Shown here: piece by piece, positions 14,701-29,700 of the stretch | Numbering within the stretch: the first letter of the stretch is position 1 | Layout of the letters: every line of letters starts with the position of its first letter | Program-made: the position numbers and the translations under genes | Assembly (NCBI GenBank): GCA_032209605.1 | Contig: JASFXZ010000057.1 | Coordinates: 1,116,001 to 1,180,000, forward strand | DNA from: Mactromeris polynyma | Lineage: Eukaryota > Mollusca > Bivalvia > Venerida > Mactridae | Direction of reading: 5' to 3' | Length of the DNA stretch: 64,000 nucleotides | The notes under the pieces: model-generated | What the model was told of the DNA's origin: nothing | The model's input: the letters and a program-made list of their open reading frames with translations, nothing else | The model's database searches: none

Positions 14701-17700
14701 GAAAACTATTATCTCTGAGATTCAACAAATTTTATATCTCATTGGATCCAGTAATGTTTAAGCTCACAGGAGCACATGTACACAAGTAAGCTATTGCGAT
14801 CACCTCACATGAGCACATGTACACAAGCAAGCTATTGCGATCACCCAATGTCCATTGTCAATATCAACATTTTGCTTCAAACAACATTTTCTCCTAAACT
14901 GTTCAGGCAAACATCACTGAAATGCTCCATGGATGGTTTTCCATAAAGGTTCTTCTTCAAACTATTCCGCTGCACATAGGGCCACCAGAATAACTTAATA
15001 ACACAGAAATGTTTTGCAGGCGACCTTATGCCAAAATTGTTCAAGCTATCATGCTTTGGCATAAAAACCTGGCTGCCTATGAAAATCAGGTGAGGGATTA
15101 AAGTCAGTCATGGTTTCTTTTTGTGATTGATGCTATCCAGTTGAAGTGGTCTGAAAATTTACTGTTAGTGAATTAAACTGAGCGGCCATAGATTGATCAA
15201 TTGAGATCTATTCCACATCAAGCTACATCAATGATTGAAATATCTTCAAAATGTCCATAATGTGTTTTCATTTTCCTAACAAATTTTTCTGACAACTAAA
15301 TGACAAACACAGCAAATTTAATAAGTATCTTTTAAAAATATTTTTTCGATACCATCTCCTTTTTTCCAATCTCAAAGAGGGCACTAAAATGATCATGTAA
15401 TACACTGACAGTGACTGATATGTCATCTATATTAGAACCTCCTTGTCCGTCACTCCTTATCGCATTACCAAACTTACGACAAAGTAGGACAGCTGTTTTC
15501 GGTATGCCATGTGACCTTCATTATTTTGGTTGTCATGAAAACGCTATAAGCCAGTATACACAGCTAATCAATTAGGCTTAACCTATTTACTCTGTATTCT
15601 GATTCCATTAATGAATTAGTTCACAACCGTATCATTTAATGGTTATACAGTTAACAGTTTTCATCCAGAGTGTGTCATGATGACACTAAAGCTTGGTGTA
15701 TAATGCCATGCTATTTGTTTACACAATAGCTGCAACTAGGGGTATCATGGTATACATGTACCAGTATATCAGTATAGTGCAATATACATCCAAACTGTAT
15801 TGTACCACAATACGAAATGAACATACCAGTTTTTTTACAATACTTTTTTTCTGCCTTCTTTTAGAAAGTTACGTCTTGCTACAAACTCTAACTCAATGTA
15901 TAATAACTGATTAAAGACATTGCATCAGTTCAAAACTGAAATGAGATTGACTATAAGCTGTTTTCTTTTAGTTTGCTCATCTTTTGCATTACTCTTGAGA
16001 AAATTGGATGTAAATAAAAGTGTTAGTGTAAGAAAAAATCTACAGTCATAGCTTATAGGTTACTGAAGCAATATATTGTGGTACATATTGTAATATGTTG
16101 TGGTACACTTGAGGCATATGGTGACACTCCTTGATTGCTTCCACTCCAGTGATATTCCTATCGTTAAATTGTTGAATTTTTCCGTAATAAAATCTGTGTG
16201 GACTGTTAGGCATGTGGCCAATATATGATCGTATAAAGAATCGTCAGGCACAGGATAATTGATAATTGGAAATAAAAGAATAACATTTGATACCTTGTTC
16301 CAAGTAAACAAGTATCATTATGGTTAGGACTTTGTCATGTAGAATACTTTTACATTGATTTAGTGTCATGACCATCTCTCTGACTAAATCTGCAATTATA
16401 AATCTTGTTTTCTTTTCTTGGCACCCTAATACTCAATATTTCTCGACCATGTTATGACAAGATGACATTTCCTAGAAATTTGAGGAAACTGCTGAGAAAA
16501 TGGTTTGTAATTGGGGTCAAAGATTTTATTAAAACGTCAACTTCAGAGATGACAAGCAATAGATTAGCGTCCACAGAATGTGTAAACATATAGCTAACAA
16601 TGTGTTATTTCTCCATGGTCAATGGTGCAGAATTGAGAAGAAAATTCATGCTCATTGCATGAACTTTTTATGGTATTGCATCATAAATAACAATAGAATT
16701 GTCCAGTTTGATGATTTACTTATGAATTATTCATAAGCTTATCTAAATGTGTCAGACATCATGACTAGGATTGTCCTGAAACCACAATCCCTTCATAGCC
16801 ATTATCAACCAAACACATAAAAAAATGGGTGGTTTTTTTTCACCTAAAAAGTATTTTAACAGTTCTTTGCATTACCACAGGAGAAATATATCCTCCAGTA
16901 TCATTCTAGAGGGCATCAAAACTGACTATAAGTACATTAGGGAATTGTCTAAGTAGCACCTGATGTATGTATACCTCACATCATGTGTCACAGATTTATC
17001 CCAAGACTAGACATCTGCTTGTTATCCTGTTTATTTGAAACAAAGTTCCTCTTTATCTGTAATGGATTTTCTCCCAAGATTCTAGTGATTTCAAAATACC
17101 AAGTTGGCAGGGTGACCAATATTTCACTGACTGCTAACCTACATTGCAACACTTTTATGGAAGCAATTTAAAATTTGATTATTAAGGCACTGGCATATTT
17201 ATTATTCAATGTTTATGAAACATTTTGAAGCAACATTATGAAACAATATAACAATGGAACTGATGTAAATGTTACATTTTTGTTCTTTACAAAAACACAC
17301 TGGTAAGGTGTGGGTGTTGTTTATGTGGTGTAAATAATGAACAAACAGGATTTATAGCAAGAAATGAAATACAAATTTATTCTTATTTTCCACTTTGTCA
17401 TCATAATTATCATCAAACATCCTTGCTGTTGAATGGGCTTGTTCTTCATGAGTTATTTATTAGCCTTAATTTACAACCTGTACTTACTGTTTTATTTCCT
17501 TTCTCATAGTCTTTGTCTTTGCTATAAAAATTCTTTATTTGCTGTTCTTTAATTTGGATGTGTTATATTTTATCTTTAATTTATTTAAAACAAACTGGGA
17601 GGCGTTATAGTGGTTGAGGGGTAGAGCAGCCTGACTCCTCGGCCCGAGTTCATACCATGAATGCTCACCACTCTTCACTCTGTTCTCAGATATCAAAATT

Positions 17701-20700
17701 TACTCATTTGAATTTGGAGATTTGAGTTGGTGAAATGGATTACAATGTTAACTGAGTACTAAGTATTTGTTTTGATACAGTTTCGTTGAGATTTGAGTGT
17801 GAATTTTAGATTGAGTTTAACAGTAAGCATTGTTATTCAAATCGGACACTCAATTCTCCTAACTCAAACTCAACAGAACAAAGTTTGAGAGCTGTCAGTG
17901 CAGATTGATGAGTAATGGTTATAATGTTGTGTCCCTACTTTGTGGTAAGTTTGATCATGAACTTCAAAATCCTGAATTTTGCATGACTGCTAGTTTAAGT
18001 CACTCAGATAGCAGATTAAGAGTTATTGGAAGGAGTTATTAGATCTTGTTTCAGTTGACATAAAATATAAAAAGTTGAAAACAAAAATGAACCAACAACT
18101 TATAAACTCAATTAAATAGGATGCAGCATTGCTTGGTAAAATAAATTCTACCAGCTGGTTAATATTTTCAAGTGATCAACACTTGATGTCTATATAATTT
18201 CAAAAGTGTACTCCACAAATGTACATTCTCTCAGTACAAAATAATAGGGAGCCATAAAGTAGTAAACTTGGAGATATGTTTACTATCAGATGTACCTTTA
18301 GTGCATTGATATAAGTTTTCAAACTTCAGTGTACCAGAATAACCTGTATTAGCAAGGATAACCTTTCATCTTGTCACCAGTATTAAATATTATGTTCACA
18401 GGAATTGTTTAGATAATATACAAATGAATATATTAAATACTACTATACACAATTGTTTAACAATAAAATCAATAGTCTGAAGCATTGTTATTATAAAAGT
18501 ACATGTATGCAATTCCTGCTATTAATTGTGACTTTTGTTTCAGCTTACATTTAAGTATGTAGATCAGTTCTTCTATTGTTAACAATATGATAGAAGTATT
18601 TGAATATGATAGAAGTATTTGTGGGGTTATACTGTTTTGGAAGGCCTCCTATTTAACTGTGGTTCAGAGTAGTTGTAGGAGTGGCCATATTATAATTCTC
18701 TGTTTACACTTCAATCCTTATTTATATCTGTTAATAATATGATGTTAATTTGTAGAATGATAAATTGTCCACCAATGGACATTCCAAACCCTGTGAATTT
18801 AAAGTTGTACTTTATTTTGTCAACATTTTAATATTAATCTACCATTGCCATTATCTGCCCTTTCAAACCATTGGCGACTTGAAGAATGTTGGAAATTGTG
18901 AATGTTCATTTTGCGTGCTCCGTCGACAGATTAGATGCTGATATATGCATGTCATGTCATTGTTTGAATAAATTAGTTTTACAGACTTTTGCTAGAAAAG
19001 AAAAAAAGAAACATCGACACATTCCTGTTATTTATAGAGTTAAAATATTCAATGCATTCTTATTCATTCCTCTTAATGCCTTTGCTGCCGTGACCAGGAT
19101 TCCAAAAAGACACCAATCACTCCTCCTAAATAAAGAATTTAAGCCCTGGCATGAAAGACCTAAGTGTGATTAATCAGAATCAGGGACAAAGTTTCACATT
19201 TACCGAAGAGTGCAAACACAAGGACTTCGTGTATACATATGAGTGTATTCTCCTGTTTGATGATATTCAATCTAGATTAATCTGTTTAAATTGTGCATTT
19301 ATGTAAATGAAGACATTGATGATGTTGATGTGTTAGTTGAGTTGCCACTAGCTTCAGCTAGATAGCACGAGGCATTTTGAAATATTCCCATTATATCTAA
19401 TTGCGGTGGAATGTTTAGCATTTTATTCTAAGGAAGATTTTTGCAATAACAATTTGAATGTTGATTTGTAATGTTAAGAGATAAATATTCATCATATTGT
19501 AATAGATGGGATTGCTTCCAATAAACTTAAATGAAATTTCAAACGTCTTTGAAAGGAAGTAAATGTGATCAAGTAATTCAGACATGAAACTTGATGAAAT
19601 AACAAATGATATAAGAAAGTTCATTTAATCTCCTACTTGTCCGTTGAGTTATGTTTTTGCCAATTCTGGGTTTTTACAATGTTTTCGTTCAATATGAAAT
19701 GTTTGAAATATTGACAAAGTTTCAGACTTAGTATATATAATATATTGTATAAATTGTAATAAAAGACTTCAGTCAGAGTTGAATAATTAATTTAGGGCCT
19801 CTTTATGGTTTATTGGTTCAATATGAAAAGTTTGAAATATTGACAAAGTTCCAGACTTAGTACATTGTATATCGTATTCGAGGGTTCAGTGCAAGACTAT
19901 TGTAACTCCCATATAAATACATAGGAGTTACGATTGTCTTGCGTCGGACCCTCAACTAATAGTAATGAAAGACTACAGTCAGAGTTGAATAATTGGTTTA
20001 GGGCCTCTTTATGGTTTATTGGTTCAATATGAAATGTTTGAAGTTTTGTTAAAGTTGAACTATTCCAGTCAGAAGTTGCATTGTTAAGTTTTGTACATTT
20101 TGGTCCAAATTAAGTGTGAAATATTAATCAAGTATTGTAATCACGAAAGCTTAAGTTTTCATTTACCTTTTGTCCTATAAAACAAAGTGTTTGTGCTAAA
20201 AATAACGGATCCCTGAAAGTGTACAAGCTTTTTTATTTTATAAACAATATTTATTTCTCTACTGTTATAGCAGTCAGGATCATAGCTCAATTAGCAGATC
20301 TCGGGTGTCAGTTAAGTACCAAGACTAGTAATCTCATGGTCGTGAGTTCAAGCCCTATGTTGGGCGCTTATTTTCTAGATCATATTAACCAACGTGCTTC
20401 CATAGGTTTTATCCAGACTGTAAAGTTACGGTCTTTTTTAAGTACTATTATTTGCTTAATACTGTACTGTGTCTTGTTTATATCCTCGTGACTACATGAA
20501 AGATGCTTACATAAACAGTCTTCATTTGTTTACATGTTTTGGGTTATTTTGTAATTATAAAATATTTGAAATTAATACTTCCAACATGATTTGCTTTATT
20601 GTCCCTTCATTAAATTATCATGGTATAATTAAATTGAATGGTACGGTGGGAAATGGATATTGGTTCAGTCTGTAGTATTGCCAAATATTTGTTTTCCGAT

Positions 20701-23700
20701 AAATCAAGGGGAATTTTTCATGATACTGAATCACTGAACTAAATAATGACCCCAATCAAAAGGTCGCGTTAACTGCATGTTTTCAGTCATATTAACATAC
20801 ACACATCATGCTGTACAAAGATGATGTGAAAAAGGCCCTAGAATTCTTTTGTATCTAAAAACCTTGTAGATTTTAAACCTAATAAAATGATAGGTGGTAT
20901 TTAACCATATTAAACTCACTAGGATACACTATAATATTGTATTTTTCTGAAATGTTTAATTGATTGATTATCCGTAGATGTCACATACTGTAACTTCTGT
21001 GGGCATCAAGTACAAGTTGTAGAAGGAGAAAAGGGCAGGGTTAGGCAAAGGGGGGGGGGTACGGTAACACCTGGCTTTAAGTGCTGTGTGGCGAATGTAA
21101 AGATTTGCCCCGTACTTCGTCCAAAGTGTAGTTAGCCTTATCTCACTTTATAATTTAAATTCGCTGTGGTGAAGTGGTTAGCATAACATACCAGCAATCT
21201 GAAGACCTGTGTTTGAATCCCGGTAGCGCCATTGACCAATTTTTTGTGTTCCTCAAAACATGATGTTGAGCTATAACCCCAACATCATGAAATTTCCAAG
21301 ACACATCCAAATCACCTTCTGTCCAATGTCTTTTAGCTTCAACTTCATAACTGGGTTCTAATTACTGTTTATGTGTAATTATAAAGTTATTAGTTTGTGG
21401 CAGACTAGCCCTGCATTCAGTAAAAGTGTTTGCAGCTAACGTTTTGTAACATTTGCAATTTGGTTCCTGTGTGCTGTGAATGCGATACGGTTGGTCACGG
21501 ATACGAGTACAAAACAAAACAGTTTTGTTATGTTCGCGACTGTTAAATTAGCATGATAACCGAACGTGTGGCAGGTTAGCTCTGGTTGGTAATCCAGAAA
21601 CACTAGTCAAGTCAACTATTTGCTAAATACAACTGAAATATTGTTGAAAAATTCATCTGTGCTGTGAGCCAACAAAAGTTTTAGTTTTTCCGATATTTTC
21701 TAAAAATAAAAGATCAAAATTGGGATGACGACACTAATAACATCCCCAGGCTCTGCTTTGACAAATTTGTTTACCCTCTGGTGTGTTGCTTGCTCTTTTC
21801 CCATGGAAAATGTCAAACCACACCATTAAATCGGCATTTGCATGTTTCAGTTAAGCAAATCCTCTGGCTGTTATAGACATTCACATGGAAATATAAAAGC
21901 TGGTATCAGAGGGAGTATAAAAACCTGTATGGTACCACACTTTGATTTTTTTAATATTCTTTCATAATCTTTTTGAAAACGGCAAAAAATAGGGTAGTCT
22001 CGTCAGAAAAACAAAAAATTAAAAAAACTAGCCTTATTTTGTCTGATTCTACTGGTTATTGGCTTTGACGGAGCACTTCAGTCTGGGTTTCTGACTTTCC
22101 TGTCGGAGTTAACTGATAATGCACTATCTTATTAAATATACTGTGGTATTCTTATGCCAATGGCAGCTGTCTGTAAACATTTTCATTTACTTCATGTCTG
22201 TAATGTCTGCTAAAATAACTTATGTATCAGCAAGGGGTAAGATAATGTTAAATGAAAATTGATTTGTCATAAAATAGTGTTTTTTCTGTACTAAAGTATA
22301 TATTTGTATTGTAATGTAATACTAATGCAAAGTCTTACAATATTCTATTTATAGAGTCATAAAGGTTGTGACCATGTTATGTTATTCATTGGTTTTATTC
22401 AAAACCCATCACTCCTGTAAACTTTAAAAATATGTTTATTTATTTTATACATGGAACACAGAAGTAATTAATTTTCTCCTCAACGTGGATGTATGTGATT
22501 ACATTCTTGCAGAAATTCAGAATGAAAATGTTGTATTTTTCGGGTGATATTGAAGTGAAAAATTATCTGCTATGAGTGTAATGAACCTATCCCAAACATA
22601 AAGGTTTGTGATTGATAGGAAACTTTGGCCAACTTAATTAACTGTTGTAGCTGTTTCATTCCATGTAATTTGATACAATCCACATAATTACAACATATTT
22701 TAGGGCTTCCAATTCAGATACCCAGACAGACCAGGTCACTGACTGCTTGTTAAACCTTCAGGGATGTACTGTAGTTGCTGCTCGTATTGGTTAAATCAGC
22801 ATATCAGACAGGTGCTAGTTTTTTTGCTTCAGTAATCTCAGATGAAATTAATTTGATCAAAATCAAGTTGTGCAGCCATGTAGACATTTTGGAATAAATA
22901 CTTTATCATGCTTATTCTTTTCGATGTTATTTGAACCTGTAATTGTGGGGGTATTCATCACAATCAGTGATTAAGCTCTTGTTTTTTCAATAAACACATT
23001 CAACTAGTCTATTGTATCTGTAAAAGATGCCCAAGGCTTATTAGTAATATGCTGGGTGTTGTGCTAGGAAGTCAATAAGGAGCAATAATTACACGAATAT
23101 GACTGGTGTAACTACATTGCACCAGTGCTTATAACTCTTATTGTCCCTCAACACTTAAATCAGGGCCAATTCTTAAAATAAAATAAAACTTAATTGGACA
23201 GTTTTAAACATTTAATTATTTTGATTATTCAAAAGTTTCCAAAACACAAATGAGTCATTTTACTGAGTTGTAGGAATTACAGTTGTTTAGTAATGCGTCA
23301 CTTTGTCATAAAAGCTCCATACTGAATTGTAGGCCTTTCAAGCACTTCCATCAGCTCAGTCAACTTACAAAAAAGTCCTCAAGTTGGTCAGATTCAGGTT
23401 CTCCTCCAAATCATGGAAATAGACCTGAGCACTGTTAGTCATATTTAAAAACATTTTGGCATGACACCTTATAAATAATGGTAGCCATGATATTATAATT
23501 ATTTCTGGTTTGTATTAGTGAATGTTATTTGGTCTGCCTATGTAAATGACACAGCTATAGTTTCGCTTAATAGGAAATTGCCTCTTTTAGACTAATTGCT
23601 TAATAATGAGATAAGGTTTTTATGTACCATCGACTGGGTGGCATTTCCGGATGCATTTCTTTGGTTTTAATTAAACCCATCATGTGAATTAAACTTGTCC

Positions 23701-26700
23701 TACCATCTTGTCCTTCATCTCATATTTAAGTCAGGATTATAAGGCTAGGAATATGTCACATAAAATTGTTTTATTGGTCAAGGAAGAAGAGTTGGTGGTA
23801 TATGACAAACAAGACATAGTTAGATTTCTCATGAGTTGAAATCTGTATGACAGATGGATGTGATTTATTACCAGTTTAGTGAACAAAACTCCAAGGATTA
23901 TTTGTCTAGGTGGGAAACAATTTTAGTGCTGCACAGAAAGGACAAAAGAGAAACATTTTGTTGAACTTGAAACATAATATTTACATATGTGTGTTGGATT
24001 TATTTCTTGTTGATCACTTATTTTTAAACTTTCATATGTTGTGAAACAGGTAATTGTTGAGTATGTGCTTGCTTAATTATGATATGAGTGCATGGGATAA
24101 GCCTGGGTGTTTTCATGACTTAAAGTCAAGTAAGGGTCTTAAATATAATAAGTGTATGTCCACTAATTAGTTCAACTTACTTTCTCTTGTTTTGTTTACA
24201 TATTATGTTCCTGATTGCTACTGGCCAGAAGTTGTAACTAATTCTAGTGAATGTTATTTGGTCTGCCTATGTAATGACACAGCTATTATAGTTTCGCTTG
24301 ATAGGAAATTGCCTCTTGTAGTCTAATTGCTTAATAATGAGATAAGGTTTTTACGTACCATCGACTGGGTGGCATTTCCGGAGTTTTTCAACAATTTTTC
24401 AGTCATATACTGCGGCCAGTTTTCCTGGAATTAGTTATCAACCACTATTTAGTTGCTCTTCTGCAAGCAACTGACAACTTCTCCACAGTTGGGGTACATG
24501 ACAGTTGCAAATGTCATAGAAGGACTTAACCTTCCCAACCCGGGAATTGAGCCCATATTTACCAGAGGTGACGCTGTACAAACTAAGCTTGCAGGGGGAC
24601 TTTTAGTATAAGCTAGAATGGAAATAGAGCAGTTCATTTGTATAGTGGCATACTTTTGCCACCTGTTAACTACGTAAATATCATGATATATTTTCATCGC
24701 AGATAATATTTGTTACTTTGAGAAACTGTCTGATAGTGCCCACAAGGGCCACCACTTACCCACTTATTCCAAACGTACAATCTACTTGTAGATAACTGTG
24801 ATGTGGTATCTAGTCACCATACATTTGTGAGCGAATGGGAAAACATTTATTAATTCTCAGAAATTTAATACCATACGTAGTTATACTCTACTCTATTTTT
24901 GAGAGACCTGTTTAAAACAAAAGTCAGTAGACTTAAGTGGCATAAAATTAGGGCATCAATTAGGAGAGGGCAAAAGTGGAAAAATCAATTAGCTGATGGC
25001 AAAAAGACATCAAGAACCATTTCACGCTCCATAGATATAAATTGGTAATTGTTTATTCTCATGCTGTCATTGTGGTGTAAGAAAAAGCAATCCCCTAAAG
25101 CAGACAAAATCTTGTGAACATTTATTGAATGGAGCTAGACACTAATGATAGCAACAATACTTTAGACAGAATAGACAAACAAATGTCTTAAAGCTATTTC
25201 AATTTACAGGGACGTGCAATATTTGGTAATCCGATAAGGAATTATTGTGACCAGGTTTGAGAATCAAATGTTGATTTTGTATTGGATTATAAAGGCTTTT
25301 GCGCTTGACCTATATTGTAAGAATTAGCTTAATAGCCATCTAACGGACAAACTCATTTGGAATCTTACACCATTATTAACTGACAATTATTGGGGATTTA
25401 TGTTACCATTTATTATCTGAAGTATCACTGAAACTCGGATAATTTTAATGAATTTAAACTTCTGTATGATTGAAATATTGTGGAGTGAATTATTCGGATA
25501 TTTAAGGCATCAGGTTGGTAATTCACACTATTAAGTATTGGACCACGTAGCCTTCACTGTGACTAATGTTATAGTAAGTCTGGATTAGACTCATCCATTT
25601 TCACTAAACATTGTTTGGACTTAACAAGTATGTACCGGTATGTTTCTTTTTTTTAATATTTATTAATTTAAAAAAAAAAATATTAAAGAAATCATATATT
25701 TAACAGAAATTATTTTCATGATCATAATTAATAGATTATAAGTACTTGATAAATTATTTGTAATTATTTATTTTAGAAAAGTGCAGTTTTGACAATTTAA
25801 ATATTGAAAAATATTGTGAAAACATGTAGACTTGGATTAGTCAGTAGTGTGTATATAGCAGTTTTGGGAAGAATATGAAACAAATCAATACGGATTATTG
25901 TACTATGTTATAATACATGGCTACCTTCCTTGCTGGTTAATGTTCTAATTGGATTTTGATATTTTAGGTATGTATTATGATAATTTGTATAAATCGCTGT
26001 GTCAGTTACAATTGTAAAGAAAATAAGCTTTTGTTCAGTAATTTCAAACACAACAAAATTGTTGTAAATTTTAATAGCTTTAACCCTGACAAATTTTCAT
26101 TTATTCGATTTACTTATGTGTTACGCTTTCTTAAATGTTAGTATAAACATAACTTTACTGTCCATATCCCGATTACCAAATGTTTTAGGTAGGAATATTT
26201 GATCATATGAAAAGAAGTGTTGATAGAATGTTATTGCTAGTTTTATTATGTATTCAAAGTTCTAACATAATTTTCTTTGGTTTTAATTGCTCCGAAAAAG
26301 CTGTTAATTATTTGATGTCTTTCAACCATGATTTGGTTTGTAACTGATGAACAAGTTACCTGCTCATTATTTGCTACTTGTCATCATTCATGCTAGAACC
26401 AAAATCCTTGTCAATTTGTGATCATAAAACTTTTTTTCAATGTACAGTTAATTGAACTTAGGTAATAAGACCGTCCCTGGGGACAATAATATTATTAAAA
26501 ACTGGTCTTAATATTGATGTGGTCTTAATATTGAGGTTGTATATAAAGACCAAAATATTGAAAATTGTGTTCTTAATTTTGAGGAGGTCTGAGTGTTATT
26601 GAAGTGATCTTTAAGTGAGGTTTTATATACTGTATAGAAGAATCAATGCTAATCACCAACGATTAATAAAGGCGTTCGTCGACGCCATGCACGTTTGCAA

Positions 26701-29700
26701 TTCATTCACTATAATGACATACAGCTCGGGACTTTCTTCAACAGTTCTCATTATCAGAAAACAAGAACTATCCTTAAAAAAGATGAGCGGCACAAATTGA
26801 AATAAGTGAAGATGTTGTAGTTTTATTGGTTAAGGAGTTCTTGCACGAACGCAGTCATGTTTATAAAATCAATAAGTAAAGACAACCAAACAGCAAAATT
26901 CTGCTTCCCTTTATTTATTCGAACTTACGAATATATTCCACAATAATAGCGTGCGTGGTACAAATAGTATGTCTCATGTTCAATCAAATTTAATGTAGCC
27001 TGTAAATACATGTACATCAAAACACAATAACAGGACCCTTGTGGCATTGTTCATAGACCCGACAGTGATTGCCATAAAATCACTACTTCTAATGTTCATT
27101 AATACTAACACTATTTACATATTTATCTCATATCTTAAGATAAGATATGAGGCATAATGTATAATAATTGGACCTGTCTACTTCAAACTACATGTATATG
27201 AAAAATATTACCCACTGTGTCTCAAATAGCAAAAGCGAGCGTAACACGGTTTTCCTGAAACAAATGTCAGTTTAAAAGAAAACCAGAGAGAAAATTGAGA
27301 AGAACTAATTCACTAAATGTGTCTGAAAAGCAATGAGACAAATTGACACTTTGATCCAAGCCCGACAGTGTATTTATGAGTGCATGGACACTTTTTTGTA
27401 ATCACATTGCTTGGGGATTGTCTGTAAGAACACAGACCTTTCAAAAATACCAAAATAGATAAGTAAAATACCATAATAATTCTTCTGTTAATTCTGATTG
27501 TGAGGAAAAATGGCTTGTTCTTATTTCCCCCTTTCAGGATTTGTCTTGCGTCTCTTTTAGTCGTTTCTGTATTGAAGAGATAAAGAAGCTGACTGTGGCT
27601 GTCGAGGACTTGCTGATATGACTGAATGATTAAATGAAGTTTTTTTATATTATTGGAACAGTTTATAATATACTGGCAAATGCTATATGTCCTGGATTTT
27701 GATATAACAGACAGGTGATTTTATGCATACATTATGCTTGTTGACACTTGAATGGCCATGAATGTTTAACTAGATTTTAATTCCTTTTTTTGTTAGCAAG
27801 CCAGGATTAGATTTCTTTATTCAATATGAAGTAATGCAAGCTTGTTGAATGATATTGGATTAAAACTGTGTCCTTCACAAAATGTTATGTGGAAGATGAT
27901 ATATTGTTCACATTTTTCTATTGTTTGAATACAAACAATTTTCATAATTTGATGCAAATCTAGATTCTAGATGTCTGAACCCATAACCCCTGCAACACTG
28001 GTATGGTGTTGTACTGGCTGCACCAGACAGTTTGTCTGGCCCCAACATCAGACCTAACCACTCCTCCATCATTGGAGCCATGTGTATGAAACCCACAATC
28101 ATCGGCTCCCAAAATGCATGCCCGATAAAAATTAATTAAAAACCAGCGTACCACATTGCAGTTGAAGTTCATTAAGATGGAAGAGGGGCAATGGTGCTTA
28201 CCAGGCAACCCATCTCGCCCCCCCCCCCCCACCTTGTGACCAAAATATTCCGTACTTGCAAAAGTGTTAAGTATTTTTTATGTGGAAGCTACTGCACCCA
28301 TGGAACTGTTAACATGTATGAAGCATGTCTGGCATTTTTCTATTCACAGACAATTATGATGACATGTCATTAAAGTAGTTGCTCCTAGTTTTATTTTCAT
28401 GAAATGTCTGAAATTCGAATTTGTAATGCTTCATCTCCCACCAAGATTAACTCTGTAAAATAAATTGGTCCATTTTTTGTTAAAAAATCAACGTTTTATA
28501 GTATCTGTAAGAGCTTTATTGATTGACTTTTACATTGTGACTGGGAAATATTTGTGTGTATAAAAGGGACATCAACATTTATTGTTTTCAAATGAATATT
28601 CAGGTTTGAATGCAAGGGATGGTTTTTGTGGTGTTTCATTGTAATAATATTATGACCATGTTGATCAGTGGTTTGCCTCACCTACTGGGAGAGGGATTTA
28701 TGACTGCATGACAATGATTTCTTACAGACCTGCAGGCAAGACAGCCTCTTTGGAAATTGACTGCTGGAATATTTCTTCTAGGGGATTTTCAGTGTCCTTA
28801 CATTGGGGACTTTGACATAACTTCTTGCTCCAGGGGTCAGATTTATACTAAATATATGCAATTTGTCTAAATTCTATGGGTGTACCATTCCCTACAATAA
28901 CAAACAAGAACATGGTACTTGAATTGGGTTCTGTATGATTGCATTGTAACTGTTGTCCTCGGCTTTAGTCATTAGCAGTATAAAATTTAGAATTTTACAT
29001 TGAGACAAAAGATGGTTTTGAGTTTCTGATAAAGAACAAGGGAATATTCCATGTTTCATTGCAATTATCAGTTTCAAATGAAATGAGATGTGCTCCGAAT
29101 TTTGTCCATTGAGAGTCATTTATATTGAAATGTTGGATTTGCATTTTCTATTGTATTGCTTATCTCTAGGTATTCAGAACTGGAATATTTTGCATAAAAT
29201 CGCTGGGTATATACACTGTATCAATGTTGAGATTTTAAAGTTAAAGAAAATTCTGTCTCTGATTCTATAACCTATATACTGGTCAAATGTGCTTACCCAT
29301 CGGTGCTATTTCACCTACAACTCTACTGGGTGCAACTGTTGTTTTTGATTGCATTAATTAAGCTGTATATAACATTCATCATTCAAGTGATTTGAACTAT
29401 CGAAAAAAGCCATTGTAAATCTGTTAATATCACATTTGTCATTTCAGACCGCTTTCTCATAATGTAGAGAAGATTCTTAAAGCAGGAAAATGATTGTAAA
29501 AATGATTGTATTAATATATTAGCTCTTTTGATCAGTTTATTTATTGCAAATTGTTTATTTCAAAGTGTGAACGGGTATATTAATGCAGATTGTTGTAAGA
29601 GACATGCAACATCGTTTCCTGAAGTAGAGAAAGCTTTATTAAGTTATTCAATATACAGTTAAACCTCAATGATAAGACCCCCCTTGGTATCCTTGAAAAC

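Noticed and set aside
18886..19173. 95-codon open frame in the giant intron
   Set aside because: No family resemblance, no flanking splice sites of matching phase, and composition like surrounding non-coding sequence.
20276..21240. Functional tRNA genes at 20276 and 21166
   Set aside because: A- and B-boxes are present but acceptor and anticodon stems do not pair well; SINE heads or tRNA pseudogenes are more likely.
27127..27152. Short perfect palindrome CTCATATCTT...AAGATATGAG
   Set aside because: A 10-base stem in AT-rich DNA is expected by chance at this scale; no associated feature.
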